Source: Aureispira sp. CCB-E (GTDB lineage: Bacteria; Bacteroidota; Bacteroidia; Chitinophagales; Saprospiraceae). Taken from it: a stretch of 64,000 nucleotides of DNA. Under the pieces are notes generated by a model. That model ran no database searches and was not told where the DNA came from. It saw only the letters and a program-made list of their open reading frames with translations. A program made the position numbers and the translations under genes. The DNA lies in contig NZ_CP133671.1 of the NCBI RefSeq assembly GCF_031326345.1, forward strand, positions 7,250,352 through 7,314,351. The letters are read 5' to 3'. Positions 48,153-56,824 of the stretch are shown piece by piece; the first letter of the stretch is position 1; each line of letters opens with the position of its first letter.

Positions 48153-48692
48153 CTATTCGCCGCGACTTTCCAATGCTTTAAGCAATCCAGAGATTGTGTT
48201 TCCACCAGATTGTAAAGAACCAACAAGGTTTTTGATTGGAGACTCCAACAATAGAATGATATCCCCGATAAGCTCCTCTTTAGATTTGATGTTAACCAAA
48301 GCTTCTAGTTCTCCGTCACCAACATACACTTCAGATTCAACAAAAGCAGCTTTTAACAACGGCTTTTCTTTATCTTCGTCCTTTCTAAAGTTTTTGATTA
48401 ATTTAGCTGGAGCATTACCAGTTTCTGTGAACATTAATGCAGAAGCACCTTTAAGAACACCATAAATATCTTCATAGTTTTCTTCGTTCTTTTCTGCAGC
48501 TTTTTCCAAAGCTTTTCTGATCAAGGTATTCTTAACAACTTTTAGTTGAATATCTTGCTCAAAGCATGTTCTTCTTAATTTATTTATTGTTTCAACATTC
48601 AGTTCAGAGCAATCTGTTACATAGAAGTATTTACTATCCTCAAATTTAACAGCTAACTCTTCGATAACTGACGTTTTTTCTGCTTTTGTCAT
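48153..48692 (-). CDS. rplJ: Ribosomal protein L10
   Basis: 179 residues. It anchors the L7/L12 stalk to 23S rRNA. Recognised from the N-terminal MTKAEKTSVIEELAVKFED, NKLRRTCFEQDIQLKVVKNTLIRKALE (RNA-binding region, in parts) and the C-terminal L7/L12-binding helix PIKNLVGSLQSGGNTISGLLKALE (in parts). It lies 142 nt before rplL; this leader may fold for L10 autoregulation, but I did not identify the structure. Confidence 0.96.
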   Translation of the reverse strand: MTKAEKTSVIEELAVKFEDSKYFYVTDCSELNVETINKLRRTCFEQDIQLKVVKNTLIRKALEKAAEKNEENYEDIYGVLKGASALMFTETGNAPAKLIKNFRKDEDKEKPLLKAAFVESEVYVGDGELEALVNIKSKEELIGDIILLLESPIKNLVGSLQSGGNTISGLLKALESRGE

Positions 48693-48733
48693 TTTATATT
48701 AATTTTTAAAGCTTGATCAAAAGAGTTTGCCAA

Positions 48734-49432
48734 TTATTTCAATTTGGTATTAATAGCAACACCAGGACTGCAAGTAGTAGCCGTTGTAATACTCTTCATG
48801 TAAGTTCCCTTAGCAGAAGAAGGCTTCATTTTAGTCAAAGTGTTTAATACTTCTTTTGCATTATCATGCAACTTCTCAGGAGTGAAAGAAACACGTCCTA
48901 TTGAAGTGTGAACAATACCGTATTTGTCAACACGGAAAGAAGTTTTCCCTTTCTTAATAGAGCTAATTGCATCTCCCAAACTTTGACCAGCTGTTACAAC
49001 TGTTCCAGATTTTGGGTTCGGCATAAGACCACGAGGTCCTAATACTCTACCTAGACGACCAAGCTTTGGCATTACGTTCGCCATTGCAACGATAACGTCA
49101 ATATCTAACCAACCACCTTGCATTTTAGTAAGGTACTCATCCAAACCTACGTAGTCTGCACCAGCAGCCTTTGCTTCTTCCTCTTTGTCAGGAGTACAAA
49201 GTGCCAATACTTTCTTGTCCTTACCAGTACCGTGAGGCAAAGTAATTGTACCACGAAGGTTTTGGTCAGCTTTACGTGGATCAACTCCCAAACGGACGTG
49301 TAAATCCACAGACGCATCGTAATTCGCAATATTGACCTCTTTTACAAGAGCCATTGCTTCCTCTAGGGAATAGAGCTTACCAGCTTCGATTTTCTTTTCT
49401 GCTTCTGCTCTTTTTTTAGTAATTTTTCCCAT
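48734..49432 (-). CDS. rplA: Ribosomal protein L1
   Basis: 232 residues. It forms the L1 stalk at the ribosomal E site and may repress its own operon. Typical motifs are the start MGKITKKRAEAEKKIE, HVRLGVDPRKADQNLRG, LPHGTGKDKKVLAL, MPKLGRLGRVLGPRGLMPNPK (in two pieces) and the C-terminal MKPSSAKGTYMKSIT. 41 nt separate it from rplJ and 101 nt from rplK. Confidence 0.97.
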   Translation of the reverse strand: MGKITKKRAEAEKKIEAGKLYSLEEAMALVKEVNIANYDASVDLHVRLGVDPRKADQNLRGTITLPHGTGKDKKVLALCTPDKEEEAKAAGADYVGLDEYLTKMQGGWLDIDVIVAMANVMPKLGRLGRVLGPRGLMPNPKSGTVVTAGQSLGDAISSIKKGKTSFRVDKYGIVHTSIGRVSFTPEKLHDNAKEVLNTLTKMKPSSAKGTYMKSITTATTCSPGVAINTKLK

Positions 49433-49533
49433 TTTAATAATTAAATTTTCTAAATAAGTAAACGAGGTAAGTATTACCTATTTTTTAATAGAATTGTGTT
49501 TTCAAGTGTCTTGCACTTGTACGTTCATTTTGA

Positions 49534-49977
49534 CTAGTTGTCCCAAGGAGCTGTACCAGTAACATTAATCCCCATGCTTCGAGCCGTACCTGCAACCATT
49601 TTCATACCAGACTCAACTGTAAAACAGTTAAGGTCAGGCATTTTGTTTTCGACGATTTCCTTTACTTGATCCCAAGTAACTGAACCCACCTTGTTACGGT
49701 TTGACTGATCAGAACCACTTTTAAGACCTGCAGCGTTCAATAACTGAACAGCAGCTGGAGGGGTTTTGATTACAAAGCTAAACGATTTGTCTTTGAATAC
49801 AGTAATGATGACAGGCAATACTTGACCCATTTTATCTTGGGTATCTGCATTAAAACGCTTGCAGAATTCCATGATATTTACACCTTTAGCACCCAATGCA
49901 GGACCTACTGGTGGAGCTGGATTTGCTTGTCCTCCTTTTACTTGTAGCTTAATAAACGTTTCGACTTCTTTTGCCAT
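49534..49977 (-). CDS. rplK: Ribosomal protein L11
   Basis: 147 residues, full length. It binds the GTPase-associated region of 23S rRNA. The N-terminal domain shows [20 protein letters not shown] and [13 protein letters not shown]; the C-terminal RNA-binding domain shows [17 protein letters not shown] and [14 protein letters not shown]. Order nusG-rplK-rplA is conserved. Confidence 0.97.
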   Translation of the reverse strand: MAKEVETFIKLQVKGGQANPAPPVGPALGAKGVNIMEFCKRFNADTQDKMGQVLPVIITVFKDKSFSFVIKTPPAAVQLLNAAGLKSGSDQSNRNKVGSVTWDQVKEIVENKMPDLNCFTVESGMKMVAGTARSMGINVTGTAPWDN

Positions 49978-49990
49978 TACTTACAAATAT

Positions 49991-50566
49991 TTAAGAGTTT
50001 TTTTCAACTTGCATAAAGTTCAATTCAACCTCAGTCTCTCTACCAAATACCTTGGTAATGATGGTGAGTTTTTTCTTTTCTTCATTAACATCTTTGACCA
50101 CGCCTGGAAAATCTTTGAAAGGACCATCTGTTACCTTTACATCTTCACCAACCAAGAATGGATCTGCTAGAGATTCACCTGTTTCAGAAGACTGATCAAC
50201 TTTACTTAAGATTCTTGTAATTTCGTGATCTCTCATTGGAGTAGGATTCTTCTTTCCTAAAAAGTGGATCACATCTTTGATGGAAGTCATTGCTTGAATG
50301 ATGTTGCCATTCAAGGCAGATTTCATACCTGTAGGTGTATGCCTTACTACTGCTTCAACAAGAATATAACCAGGAGTAAGCGTACGTTCTTGGATTACTT
50401 TTTTACCATTACGAATTTTGTAAACCTTTTCAGTTGGTACAATGATGTTCGGTACAACGTCTCTCCAACCATTACGATCTATTTCCAAATCCAAACGCTC
50501 TTTAATTTTACGTTCTTTATTAGAGACCACCCTCAAGCAATACCATTTCGTTTCTACCGAGCCCAT
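49991..50566 (-). CDS. nusG: Transcription elongation/antitermination factor NusG
   Basis: 191 residues from the ATG at 50566 (MGSVETKWYCLRVVSNKE); a GTG two codons upstream is less likely. The NGN domain has WYCLRVVSNKERKIKERL and TLTPGYILVEAV; the KOW domain near 125-160 has VGEDVKVTDGPFKDFPGVVK (in pieces) and RETEVELNFMQVEK. It couples RNA polymerase to Rho and ribosomes. It is cotranscribed with secE upstream and rplK 13 nt downstream. Confidence 0.96.
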   Translation of the reverse strand: MGSVETKWYCLRVVSNKERKIKERLDLEIDRNGWRDVVPNIIVPTEKVYKIRNGKKVIQERTLTPGYILVEAVVRHTPTGMKSALNGNIIQAMTSIKDVIHFLGKKNPTPMRDHEITRILSKVDQSSETGESLADPFLVGEDVKVTDGPFKDFPGVVKDVNEEKKKLTIITKVFGRETEVELNFMQVEKNS

Positions 50567-50593
50567 AATCACAAAATTTATCTTGTAATAATC

Positions 50594-50767
50594 TTAATAT
50601 AAAACGCCTAATACATTAACCCAGATAAAATCCATTAATGCGATTAGACATGCCAAAAACACAGAACCTGCAATAACAACAACCGTTGTTTTTTGCAATT
50701 CAGCCCAAGTAGGCCAAGTTACCTCTTCGGTAAGTTCTTTCATGCTACGTTTAAAATAATCAACCAT
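50594..50767 (-). CDS. secE: Preprotein translocase subunit SecE
   Basis: 57 residues, a short single-helix SecE as usual outside Enterobacteria. It starts MVDYFKRSMKELTEEVTWPT, with the conserved amphipathic helix and TWPTW motif, followed by one membrane helix (TVVVIAGSVFLACLIALMDF, residues 28-47) and a short end. It stabilises the SecY translocation channel. The position directly upstream of nusG (27 nt) confirms it. Confidence 0.95.
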   Translation of the reverse strand: MVDYFKRSMKELTEEVTWPTWAELQKTTVVVIAGSVFLACLIALMDFIWVNVLGVLY

Positions 50768-50798
50768 TGTTGTTCGTATGAATTCTAATGAAGAATAG

Positions 50799-50871
50799 CA
50801 CGGGTGGAGGGACTCGAACCCCCAGCCCTCGGTTTTGGAGACCGATGCTCTGCCAATTGAGCTACACCCGT
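50799..50871 (-). tRNA. tRNA-Trp (CCA anticodon)
   Basis: 73 nt. Acceptor ACGGGTG pairs with CACCCGT; the anticodon arm TCGGTC-TCCAAAA-CCGA carries CCA; the T-arm is GGGGG-TTCGAGT-CCCTC. Discriminator G, no encoded CCA. It sits between tuf and secE as in many bacteria. Confidence 0.95.
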
Positions 50872-50875
50872 AAGT

Positions 50876-50907
50876 GAAGGGTTAAGCAATTATTTGCTCA
50901 ACCCTTC
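50876..50907 (-). promoter_or_regulatory. Hairpin between tuf and tRNA-Trp
   Basis: GAAGGGTTAAGCAA pairs with TTGCTCAACCCTTC (one mismatch) around TTAT. No T-run follows on the minus strand, so it is more likely an mRNA/tRNA processing or stabilising element than a full terminator. Confidence 0.55.
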
Positions 50908-50941
50908 TTTTATATCTCAAAAGATCAAAGAAAGACCTTTA

Positions 50942-52132
50942 TTATTCGATAATTTCAGTTACTTGACCAGCACCTACTGTACGTCCACCCTCACGGATAG
51001 CGAAACGTAGACCTTTCTCCATTGCGATAGGAGCGATCAATTCAACTGTAATAGTCAAGTTATCACCTGGCATTACCATTTCTACGTTTTCAGGTAGTTG
51101 GATAGCACCAGTTACGTCAGTTGTACGGAAGTAAAATTGTGGGCGGTAACCGTTGAAGAAAGGCTTGTGACGACCACCTTCATCTTTACCTAGTACATAT
51201 ACTTCACAAACGAATTTTGTGTGAGGTTGAACAGAACCTGGTTTACAAATAACCATTCCTCTCTTAAGAGCTTCTTTTTCAATTCCACGCAACAACAAAC
51301 CAGCATTATCACCAGCTTCACCACGATCCAAGATTTTACGGAACATCTCAACTCCTGTTACAGTAGATGTCATTGGTTTTTCAGATGCATCACGGAATCC
51401 AACGATTTCTACAGGATCACCTGTGTTAATAACACCACGCTCGATACGACCAGTTGCAACTGTACCACGACCTGTGATAGAGAATACATCCTCGATAGGC
51501 ATCAAGAAAGGCTTATCTACATCACGCTCTGGCAATGGAATATCAGCATCTACAGCAGCCATCAATTCTTTGATTTGAGCTACAGCATCAGCATCACCTT
51601 CAAGAGCTTTAAGAGCAGAACCTTGGATTACAGAACAATCTTCGAATCCATAAGACTCTAGGATCTCTTGAGCTTCCATCTCTACTAATTCTAGCATTTC
51701 AGGATCATCAACAAGGTCAACTTTGTTCATGAAAACAACAATCTTAGGTACACCTACCTGACGAGCAAGAAGGATGTGCTCACGAGTTTGTGGCATAGGA
51801 CCATCTGTAGCAGCAACTACAAGAATAGCACCATCCATTTGTGCAGCACCTGTTACCATGTTTTTCACGTAATCGGCGTGACCTGGACAGTCAACGTGCG
51901 CATAGTGACGGTTTTCAGTTTGGTATTCAACGTGAGCAGTGTTGATAGTAATACCACGCTCTTTTTCCTCTGGTGCAGAGTCAATAGTTGAGTAATCTTT
52001 TTTCTCAGCAAGACCAGCATCTGCTAAAACATTAGTTATTGCAGCAGTAAGAGTGGTCTTACCATGATCCACGTGTCCAATTGTACCAATATTTACGTGG
52101 GGCTTCGAGCGATCAAACGTTTCTTTAGCCAT
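50942..52132 (-). CDS. tuf: Elongation factor Tu
   Basis: 396 residues. It is the GTPase that brings aminoacyl-tRNA to the ribosome. G1 is GHVDHGKT (19-26), G2 RGITI in [17 protein letters not shown]3 [12 protein letters not shown] and G4 NKVDLVDD. Domains 2 and 3 are complete, ending [17 protein letters not shown]. It is the only tuf in the window, embedded between tRNA genes. Confidence 0.98.
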   Translation of the reverse strand: MAKETFDRSKPHVNIGTIGHVDHGKTTLTAAITNVLADAGLAEKKDYSTIDSAPEEKERGITINTAHVEYQTENRHYAHVDCPGHADYVKNMVTGAAQMDGAILVVAATDGPMPQTREHILLARQVGVPKIVVFMNKVDLVDDPEMLELVEMEAQEILESYGFEDCSVIQGSALKALEGDADAVAQIKELMAAVDADIPLPERDVDKPFLMPIEDVFSITGRGTVATGRIERGVINTGDPVEIVGFRDASEKPMTSTVTGVEMFRKILDRGEAGDNAGLLLRGIEKEALKRGMVICKPGSVQPHTKFVCEVYVLGKDEGGRHKPFFNGYRPQFYFRTTDVTGAIQLPENVEMVMPGDNLTITVELIAPIAMEKGLRFAIREGGRTVGAGQVTEIIE

Positions 52133-52209
52133 GGTTAGTCTAGATAATTAAAAAGTTTTAAAATATATTTTTTGAAAAATAGAAATACTACTTTTCTGCC
52201 AAGTTGTCG

Positions 52210-52281
52210 AGCCAACGAGCAGAATTGAACTGCCGACCCCCACCTTACCAAGGTGGTGCTCTACCCCTGAGCTACGTTGGC
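52210..52281 (-). tRNA. tRNA-Thr (GGT anticodon)
   Basis: 72 nt. Acceptor GCCAACG pairs with CGTTGGC; anticodon arm CCACC-TTGGTAA-GGTGG carries GGT; T-arm GGCAG-TTCAATT-CTGCT. Discriminator T. It is 78 nt upstream of tuf. Confidence 0.95.
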
Positions 52282-52324
52282 AAAATTGTCAAAAAGTTAA
52301 TATTCTCAATTATAAACAAATAAA

Positions 52325-52341
52325 GGGAATGAACCATTCCC
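52325..52341. repeat. Small hairpin between tRNA genes
   Basis: GGGAATG-AAC-CATTCCC, followed on the plus strand by six T. On the transcribed minus strand it would be a short processing-type hairpin between tRNA-Gly and tRNA-Thr(GGT). Confidence 0.4.
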
Positions 52342-52360
52342 TTTTTTACATTTATACTTG

Positions 52361-52433
52361 AGCGGGAGACGAGACTCGAACCCGCGACCGTTAGCTTGGA
52401 AGGCTAATGCTCTACCAACTGAGCTACTCCCGC
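52361..52433 (-). tRNA. tRNA-Gly (TCC anticodon)
   Basis: 73 nt. Acceptor GCGGGAG pairs with CTCCCGC; anticodon arm TTAGC-CTTCCAA-GCTAA carries TCC; T-arm GCGGG-TTCGAGT-CTCGT (one weak pair). Discriminator T. Confidence 0.95.
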
Positions 52434-52454
52434 TTATATAAAAATGAATTTTTG

Positions 52455-52537
52455 TGGGGGTGGTAGGACTCGAACCTACTCAGACATAGTCACCAGATTT
52501 ACAGTCTGGCCCGGCTCTCCAACTCCGGCGCACCCCC
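52455..52537 (-). tRNA. tRNA-Tyr (GTA anticodon)
   Basis: 83 nt with the long variable arm of class II tRNAs. Acceptor GGGGGTG with CACCCCC; anticodon arm CCAGA-CTGTAAA-TCTGG carries GTA; T-arm GTAGG-TTCGAGT-CCTAC. Discriminator A. Confidence 0.95.
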
Positions 52538-52588
52538 ATTCAACGGATATTATTCCTGTTGAAAAATTCTTGTATATTTTCTTAAAAG

Positions 52589-52662
52589 AGCCGATGGAGG
52601 GACTCGAACCCACGACCTGCTGATTACAAATCAGCTGCTCTAGCCAGCTGAGCTACATCGGC
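52589..52662 (-). tRNA. tRNA-Thr (TGT anticodon)
   Basis: 74 nt. Acceptor GCCGATG pairs with CATCGGC; anticodon arm GCTGA-TTTGTAA-TCAGC carries TGT; T-arm GTGGG-TTCGAGT-CCCTC. It is the first gene of the tRNA-tuf transcript. Confidence 0.95.
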
Positions 52663-52729
52663 TTAAAAAAAAGGTTATACACTGCCTTTCTTAGAACTAT
52701 TAGAAGAAGTTGTTCCCTCTAAGCGAATG

Positions 52730-52760
52730 CAAATATACAGCCTTTTTTTTATTCTCCAAA
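52730..52760 (-). promoter_or_regulatory. Strong promoter of the tRNA-tuf-secE-nusG-ribosomal cluster
   Basis: On the minus strand TTTG (52760-52757) is followed after exactly 19 nt by TATATTTG (52737-52730), a perfect match to the Bacteroidota promoter. It is about 68 nt upstream of tRNA-Thr(TGT). Confidence 0.8.
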
Positions 52761-52787
52761 TTTTTTCAAAAAAAAACTTACTTTTTT

Positions 52788-53084
52788 TTAATTATTTTTT
52801 TTGTCCTTGTACTTGATCAACTGTCGGCGCAACGATGAAGCGCCCAAATCTACGGACTCTTCAAAGGATTTACTAGTTTCTTTAACTACTAAAGTAGAGC
52901 CTGGAACTTTTAATTTTATTTCCGCTACTTTATCTTGTACCTGCCCCGTTTTTTCTAATTTCAGGAAAACATCTGTGCTAACAATGTTATCATAGAATGT
53001 TTCTAGTTTGCCTAATTTCTTATCAATAAACTCTATCAACTTAGTGTCTGCATCGAAATTAACTGCTTGCGTGCGAATTTCCAT
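52788..53084 (-). CDS. hpf: Ribosome hibernation-promoting factor, short form
   Basis: 98 residues, HPF/YfiA (RaiA) family. It binds the 30S A/P-site region and silences ribosomes in stationary phase. The beta-alpha-beta-beta-beta-alpha pattern is readable: IRTQAVNFDADTKLIEFIDKKLGKLETF (in parts), STDVFLKLEK, DKVAEIKLKVPGSTLVVKE and SFEESVDLGASSLRRQLIKYKDK. It lacks the C-terminal dimerisation domain of long HPF. It is immediately upstream of the tRNA-tuf promoter, which lies just after its stop. Confidence 0.92.
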   Translation of the reverse strand: MEIRTQAVNFDADTKLIEFIDKKLGKLETFYDNIVSTDVFLKLEKTGQVQDKVAEIKLKVPGSTLVVKETSKSFEESVDLGASSLRRQLIKYKDKKNN

Positions 53085-53606
53085 AGGCTATTTATTTTTT
53101 TAATTCGTAAATCTTTTTCATTATTAAAACAAAAAGAACAAATGCCTAGTTCAATCTTTTTGTTCTATTATTATATCCTTAAGTATTCTTAAAAATCTTA
53201 TTGTAGCTAAACAGCTATTAAACAGATTTTTAATCTTGAACTTTTTCTTTTCTTTTGTGCTACTTTAACATTTCAGGTTAAAAACTAGAATATTCATACA
53301 CTCTAAAATGTCTCCGCCTTGAATAAAACAGAACAGGTTTCTTCTGTTATTAGTTCCGTATAAACTTAATATTTAATGTCTATAATTCCAAATTAAGTTC
53401 CTTCTATTTTTTTATTAAATTAACAATTTAGAAACCAATCTGCTCCTTATGTTATCAGAATAATAAAATCTGATAAAATCATTCTAAAAAGGCTATCTTT
53501 GACTTTAGCTAGTACACTATCGGCTAAGGCATAAAACGCTTATCTCAATAGAGTACTTCTAACTATCAATTTGATTTTTCATTTAGGAATAAATAAAAAA
53601 CGTGCA
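53085..53606 (+). other. Intergenic region upstream of hpf and lptC
   Basis: About 520 nt between divergent genes, no gene seen. It has a perfect inverted pair AACAAAAAGA (53128-53137) and TCTTTTTGTT (53155-53164) in the hpf leader. Nothing else identifiable. Confidence 0.45.
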
Positions 53607-54176
53607 ATGAACTGGTTTGTGTTAAGGTGGATCCCTATTCTTTTCTTGTTTATAGTCATTATTGCCTGTTCGGGCGATCAGGTCAAAGATTTAGAAGATA
53701 TTCAACTTCAGGATGCTGTAGGAATTGAACGCGCAGAAGGAGTAGAATTATTGTATAGCGACTCTGCTGTCGTTCGAGTAGCCATTCATGCTCCAGTACT
53801 TTTGCGTTATATTGCGCGAGACACTCCCAAGCAAATATTTCCGCAAGGTGTTGATGCTGACTTCTATAACGAACAACATATTCAAACCAGTAAAATGATT
53901 GCTAATTATGCGGAACAATTTCAAAAAGAACGAAAAGTCTATTTGCAGGATAGTGTTCGAATTTGGAACAATAAAAATGAACTTCTAGAAACAGATGAAC
54001 TGTTATGGGATGAGCCTGCTGAACAAATTTCGTCTACTCAGTATGTAAAAATTACGACACCAACTCAAATTATAGAGGGAATAGGTTTTAAATCCAATTT
54101 GGAATTTACCAATTGGGAAATCTACCAAGTACACGGAATTATTGAGCAAAAAAACATGGTTGATAGCCCTTTTTAA
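53607..54176 (+). CDS. lptC: LPS export ABC transporter periplasmic protein LptC (lipoprotein type)
   Basis: 189 residues from the ATG at 53607; an in-frame TTG at 53571 would place extra residues before the signal and is rejected. The N-terminus is a lipoprotein signal (FLFIVIIACSGD, Cys21). The rest follows the LptC beta-jellyroll pattern of Bacteroidota: GVELLYSDSAVVRVAIHAP, IFPQGVDADFYNE, SMIANYAEQF-like (TSKMIANYAEQF), VWNNK-like (RIWNNKNELLETDELLWDE) and IEGIGFKSNLEFTNWEIYQVHG. It accepts LPS from LptBFG and passes it to LptA. Other lpt genes are not adjacent. Confidence 0.82.
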   Translation: MNWFVLRWIPILFLFIVIIACSGDQVKDLEDIQLQDAVGIERAEGVELLYSDSAVVRVAIHAPVLLRYIARDTPKQIFPQGVDADFYNEQHIQTSKMIANYAEQFQKERKVYLQDSVRIWNNKNELLETDELLWDEPAEQISSTQYVKITTPTQIIEGIGFKSNLEFTNWEIYQVHGIIEQKNMVDSPF

Positions 54177-54195
54177 TTCTTTTTTTAGGGTAAGA

Positions 54196-55380
54196 TTAGT
54201 AATCTTTCAACAAGCCTTCCTCTAACCAATCTGCTAATGCTTGTCGGTTGCTAGGATACAAAATCCTTTTTTGATCTCTTGGATTTTGAATGTTTCCAAC
54301 TTCTATAAAAACAGGCAATGGTTTTACTTCTCGAAGCATATGCAAGTCTCTGGGGGTCACTGTTCCGTGATATTCTCCTGATTTTCGATTAACAGCATAT
54401 TTCTTCTTCATTGTTAGATGCAGTTTTGACGCCAAGGCTTTGCCTGCTTGACTAGTAGGGTAATAATAAAAAAATAAATCAATCCGCTTAGATTTTACCC
54501 TAGAATCAACATGTAGTTCAATGAGTCGTTGATACTCTATCCCTCTTCTTCTGTTTTGTTCATACAGTTCGTTGACAATAGTAGAACGCTGCTCCAAACG
54601 AGGTTTTTGAGATACAGGAATAACGTCATTAGGCCAACAACGTTCGTCCATATCTGGTTTTAAATACTCCAAGTTTCTAATGCCATCGTTTTTGTCTCTC
54701 ACAATAAAATAAACAATTGCCCCGTGTTCTATTAAATTGCGTGCTAAGCGCAAAGAGATATCATAAGAATACTCGTCTTCACAGATGTATTTTCCGTTGT
54801 ATTTCGCCATTGCACCTGGATCAGGACCTCCATGCCCTGCCACGATGTAGTAAACAGCTCCAGCTAGTTTGTCGTCTTTTAGAGGGACATGAGCATATTT
54901 TTCTCCAAAAATTGGAAAATTACGATTCTTAGGAACAAACTTAGACACATCCAAAGGGCAATATTTCATGTGATGAGGCACCCATAGTTCTCGTGTTCCA
55001 CGCCTAAAATCACTTGCTTTGTATCCCAATTCTACCATCAAATCATTGTAGCGCTCGATTTGTTTGGCACTTTGCCAATCCTTGATATTGGCCGTTGAAC
55101 GGATGGACTTTTGGTTATAATAATATTTACGAATCGGCAACTTATAGGTTTTTCCCAACTTTAGGCTAGAATTTTTTTTCAAACCATTGAGTTTGCAAAA
55201 CTGCTCTAGGCAACAATCGCTACGATCTAAATGATAACGCCCCAACAAGACATAAATGCCATCTCCTTTTTGGGCTACAGCTTTAATGTATTCCCTTTTG
55301 GACTGACCAAATGACTGTTCTACAATTGTAAATGAGCAAAAAGAAAGGAAGAAAAATATATAGAGGTATTTACTAGACAT
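54196..55380 (-). CDS. N-acetylmuramoyl-L-alanine amidase with LysM-like N-terminus
   Basis: 394 residues. Signal peptide 1-26, then a LysM-like peptidoglycan-binding module (about 30-85, GDGIYVLLGRYHLD ... LKLGKTYKLPI). The catalytic Amidase_3 domain spans about 172-394, with zinc ligands His183 (VAGHGGPDPGA), Glu201 or Glu203 (CEDEYSYD) and His290 (IELHVDS), and the catalytic Glu360 in VFIEVGNIQN. The usual third motif Leu-S-x-H-x-N is changed to LHVDS. It cleaves the stem peptide from MurNAc in the periplasm, most likely in cell separation. Confidence 0.87.
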   Translation of the reverse strand: MSSKYLYIFFFLSFCSFTIVEQSFGQSKREYIKAVAQKGDGIYVLLGRYHLDRSDCCLEQFCKLNGLKKNSSLKLGKTYKLPIRKYYYNQKSIRSTANIKDWQSAKQIERYNDLMVELGYKASDFRRGTRELWVPHHMKYCPLDVSKFVPKNRNFPIFGEKYAHVPLKDDKLAGAVYYIVAGHGGPDPGAMAKYNGKYICEDEYSYDISLRLARNLIEHGAIVYFIVRDKNDGIRNLEYLKPDMDERCWPNDVIPVSQKPRLEQRSTIVNELYEQNRRRGIEYQRLIELHVDSRVKSKRIDLFFYYYPTSQAGKALASKLHLTMKKKYAVNRKSGEYHGTVTPRDLHMLREVKPLPVFIEVGNIQNPRDQKRILYPSNRQALADWLEEGLLKDY

Positions 55381-55854
55381 TTTAAAAATAGATGAGGATG
55401 TTAGAGTTATTGATGTTGTATAAATTTTCTGTAATTTGTTTATGCAGCAATAGTTTTAGAGCAAATTTAATTATCCTAACTAATCGCTCATTTTCAATAC
55501 GATTGCATTTCTAAACAACTCTTAACGGAAAAATAGGTGCCAAATTGCAAAATTAAGGATTTATATAGACTTGTGCAGAAATAATTCTAAATAAATTTAG
55601 AATCCCTAAAAAATTTGAGCCTATTTCTATGCAAGAATTTCAGGGTTCGCTACATTTGTGCTGCTATCTTTTATAGAATCTTTATAATGTACTAATTATT
55701 AATACTTATTTCACGATTGTTAAGGCTTAAAATGGATGATGCATTTAGGTTTAGTTAAAAATATTTTGTCCCTCCAACCAAACAATCCATTATTAAAATG
55801 ATGTACCTCAAATATTCTTAAAAGAATTTCAATTTATACGAAAATAAGTCAATA
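55381..55854 (+). other. Intergenic region with a structured palindrome
   Basis: 474 nt between divergent genes, no gene seen. ATTCTAAAT-AA-ATTTAGAAT at 55584-55603 is a perfect 20-bp palindrome, nested in a longer imperfect pairing of TTGTGCAGAAATA with TATTTCTATGCAA (about 55571-55632). A structured RNA or a regulator site is possible. Confidence 0.45.
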
Positions 55855-56823
55855 ATGGATAACAAAGAACCTCTATTAGATCAACCTTCAACGGAAGCAC
55901 CTATTAATTTCATAGAGTATGTATTTATTTTTTTTAGAGGTCTTGCCATGGGAGCAGCGGACGTAGTTCCAGGCGTTTCTGGAGGAACTATTGCTTTTAT
56001 AACAGGCATTTATGAGCGTTTGTTGAATGCCATTAAGTCGATTAATCCTACTGCCCTAACATTACTATTTAAAAAAGGAATTCCTGCGGCATGGAAGCAC
56101 ATTGATGGCAATTTTTTAGCAGCACTTTTTGCAGGCATTATAGTTAGTTTATTTTCTTTGTCTAAGATGTTAAAAATGTGCTTAGAATATTACCCACAAC
56201 TCCTTTGGGCATTTTTCTTTGGTTTAATCATCGCTTCTAGTATTTACATTTTCCGTCAAGTCTCACAATGGAATATCTCCGCTATCTTAGGTGTACTTAT
56301 TGGAGGGGTCATTGCCTATACCATTACCATACTAGCTCCTTCTGAAGCTCCGACAGCTTATTGGATGGTTTTTCTAGCTGGAGCTATTGCGATTTCGGCA
56401 ATGATTCTGCCAGGTATTTCGGGAAGTTTTATTTTGCTTTTGATGGGAATGTACAAGCACGTTTTGAATGCCGCCACAGAAATGAATATTGTTTTCTTAC
56501 TGATTTTTATGATGGGGTGTATCATTGGGTTGTTGTTATTCTCTCACTTACTTTCTTGGACATTCAAAAACTATGAAAACACCACATTAGCAGTTTTATC
56601 TGGTTTTATGGTTGGTTCTCTAAATAAAGTTTGGCCTTGGCAAAATGTTGTAAAAACAAGAATGAACAGCCACGGCGAGGAAGTTCCTTGGTTGATGGAA
56701 AATGTATCACCAAACAACTATGCTGGAGAATCCTACCTTGTTTATTGTCTTATTCTTTCTGCTATTGGTTTTTCCATTGTTTTTGTCTTAGAACGCTTGG
56801 GCAAACGTTTAAAAGAAGAATAA
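55855..56823 (+). CDS. DUF368 membrane protein (undecaprenyl-phosphate translocase family)
   Basis: 322 residues with about eight to nine membrane helices. The family signature is near the start: FRGLAMGAADVVPGVSGGTIAFITGIYERL (read in pieces). A second, inverted half has AIAISAMILPGISGSFILLLMG, which shows the internal repeat with a PGxSGxF/T motif in each half. DUF368 proteins have been shown in other bacteria to recycle undecaprenyl phosphate across the inner membrane (PopT). The stop codon is 1 nt before the aroE start, so translation is coupled. Confidence 0.9.
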   Translation: MDNKEPLLDQPSTEAPINFIEYVFIFFRGLAMGAADVVPGVSGGTIAFITGIYERLLNAIKSINPTALTLLFKKGIPAAWKHIDGNFLAALFAGIIVSLFSLSKMLKMCLEYYPQLLWAFFFGLIIASSIYIFRQVSQWNISAILGVLIGGVIAYTITILAPSEAPTAYWMVFLAGAIAISAMILPGISGSFILLLMGMYKHVLNAATEMNIVFLLIFMMGCIIGLLLFSHLLSWTFKNYENTTLAVLSGFMVGSLNKVWPWQNVVKTRMNSHGEEVPWLMENVSPNNYAGESYLVYCLILSAIGFSIVFVLERLGKRLKEE

Positions 56824-56824
56824 T

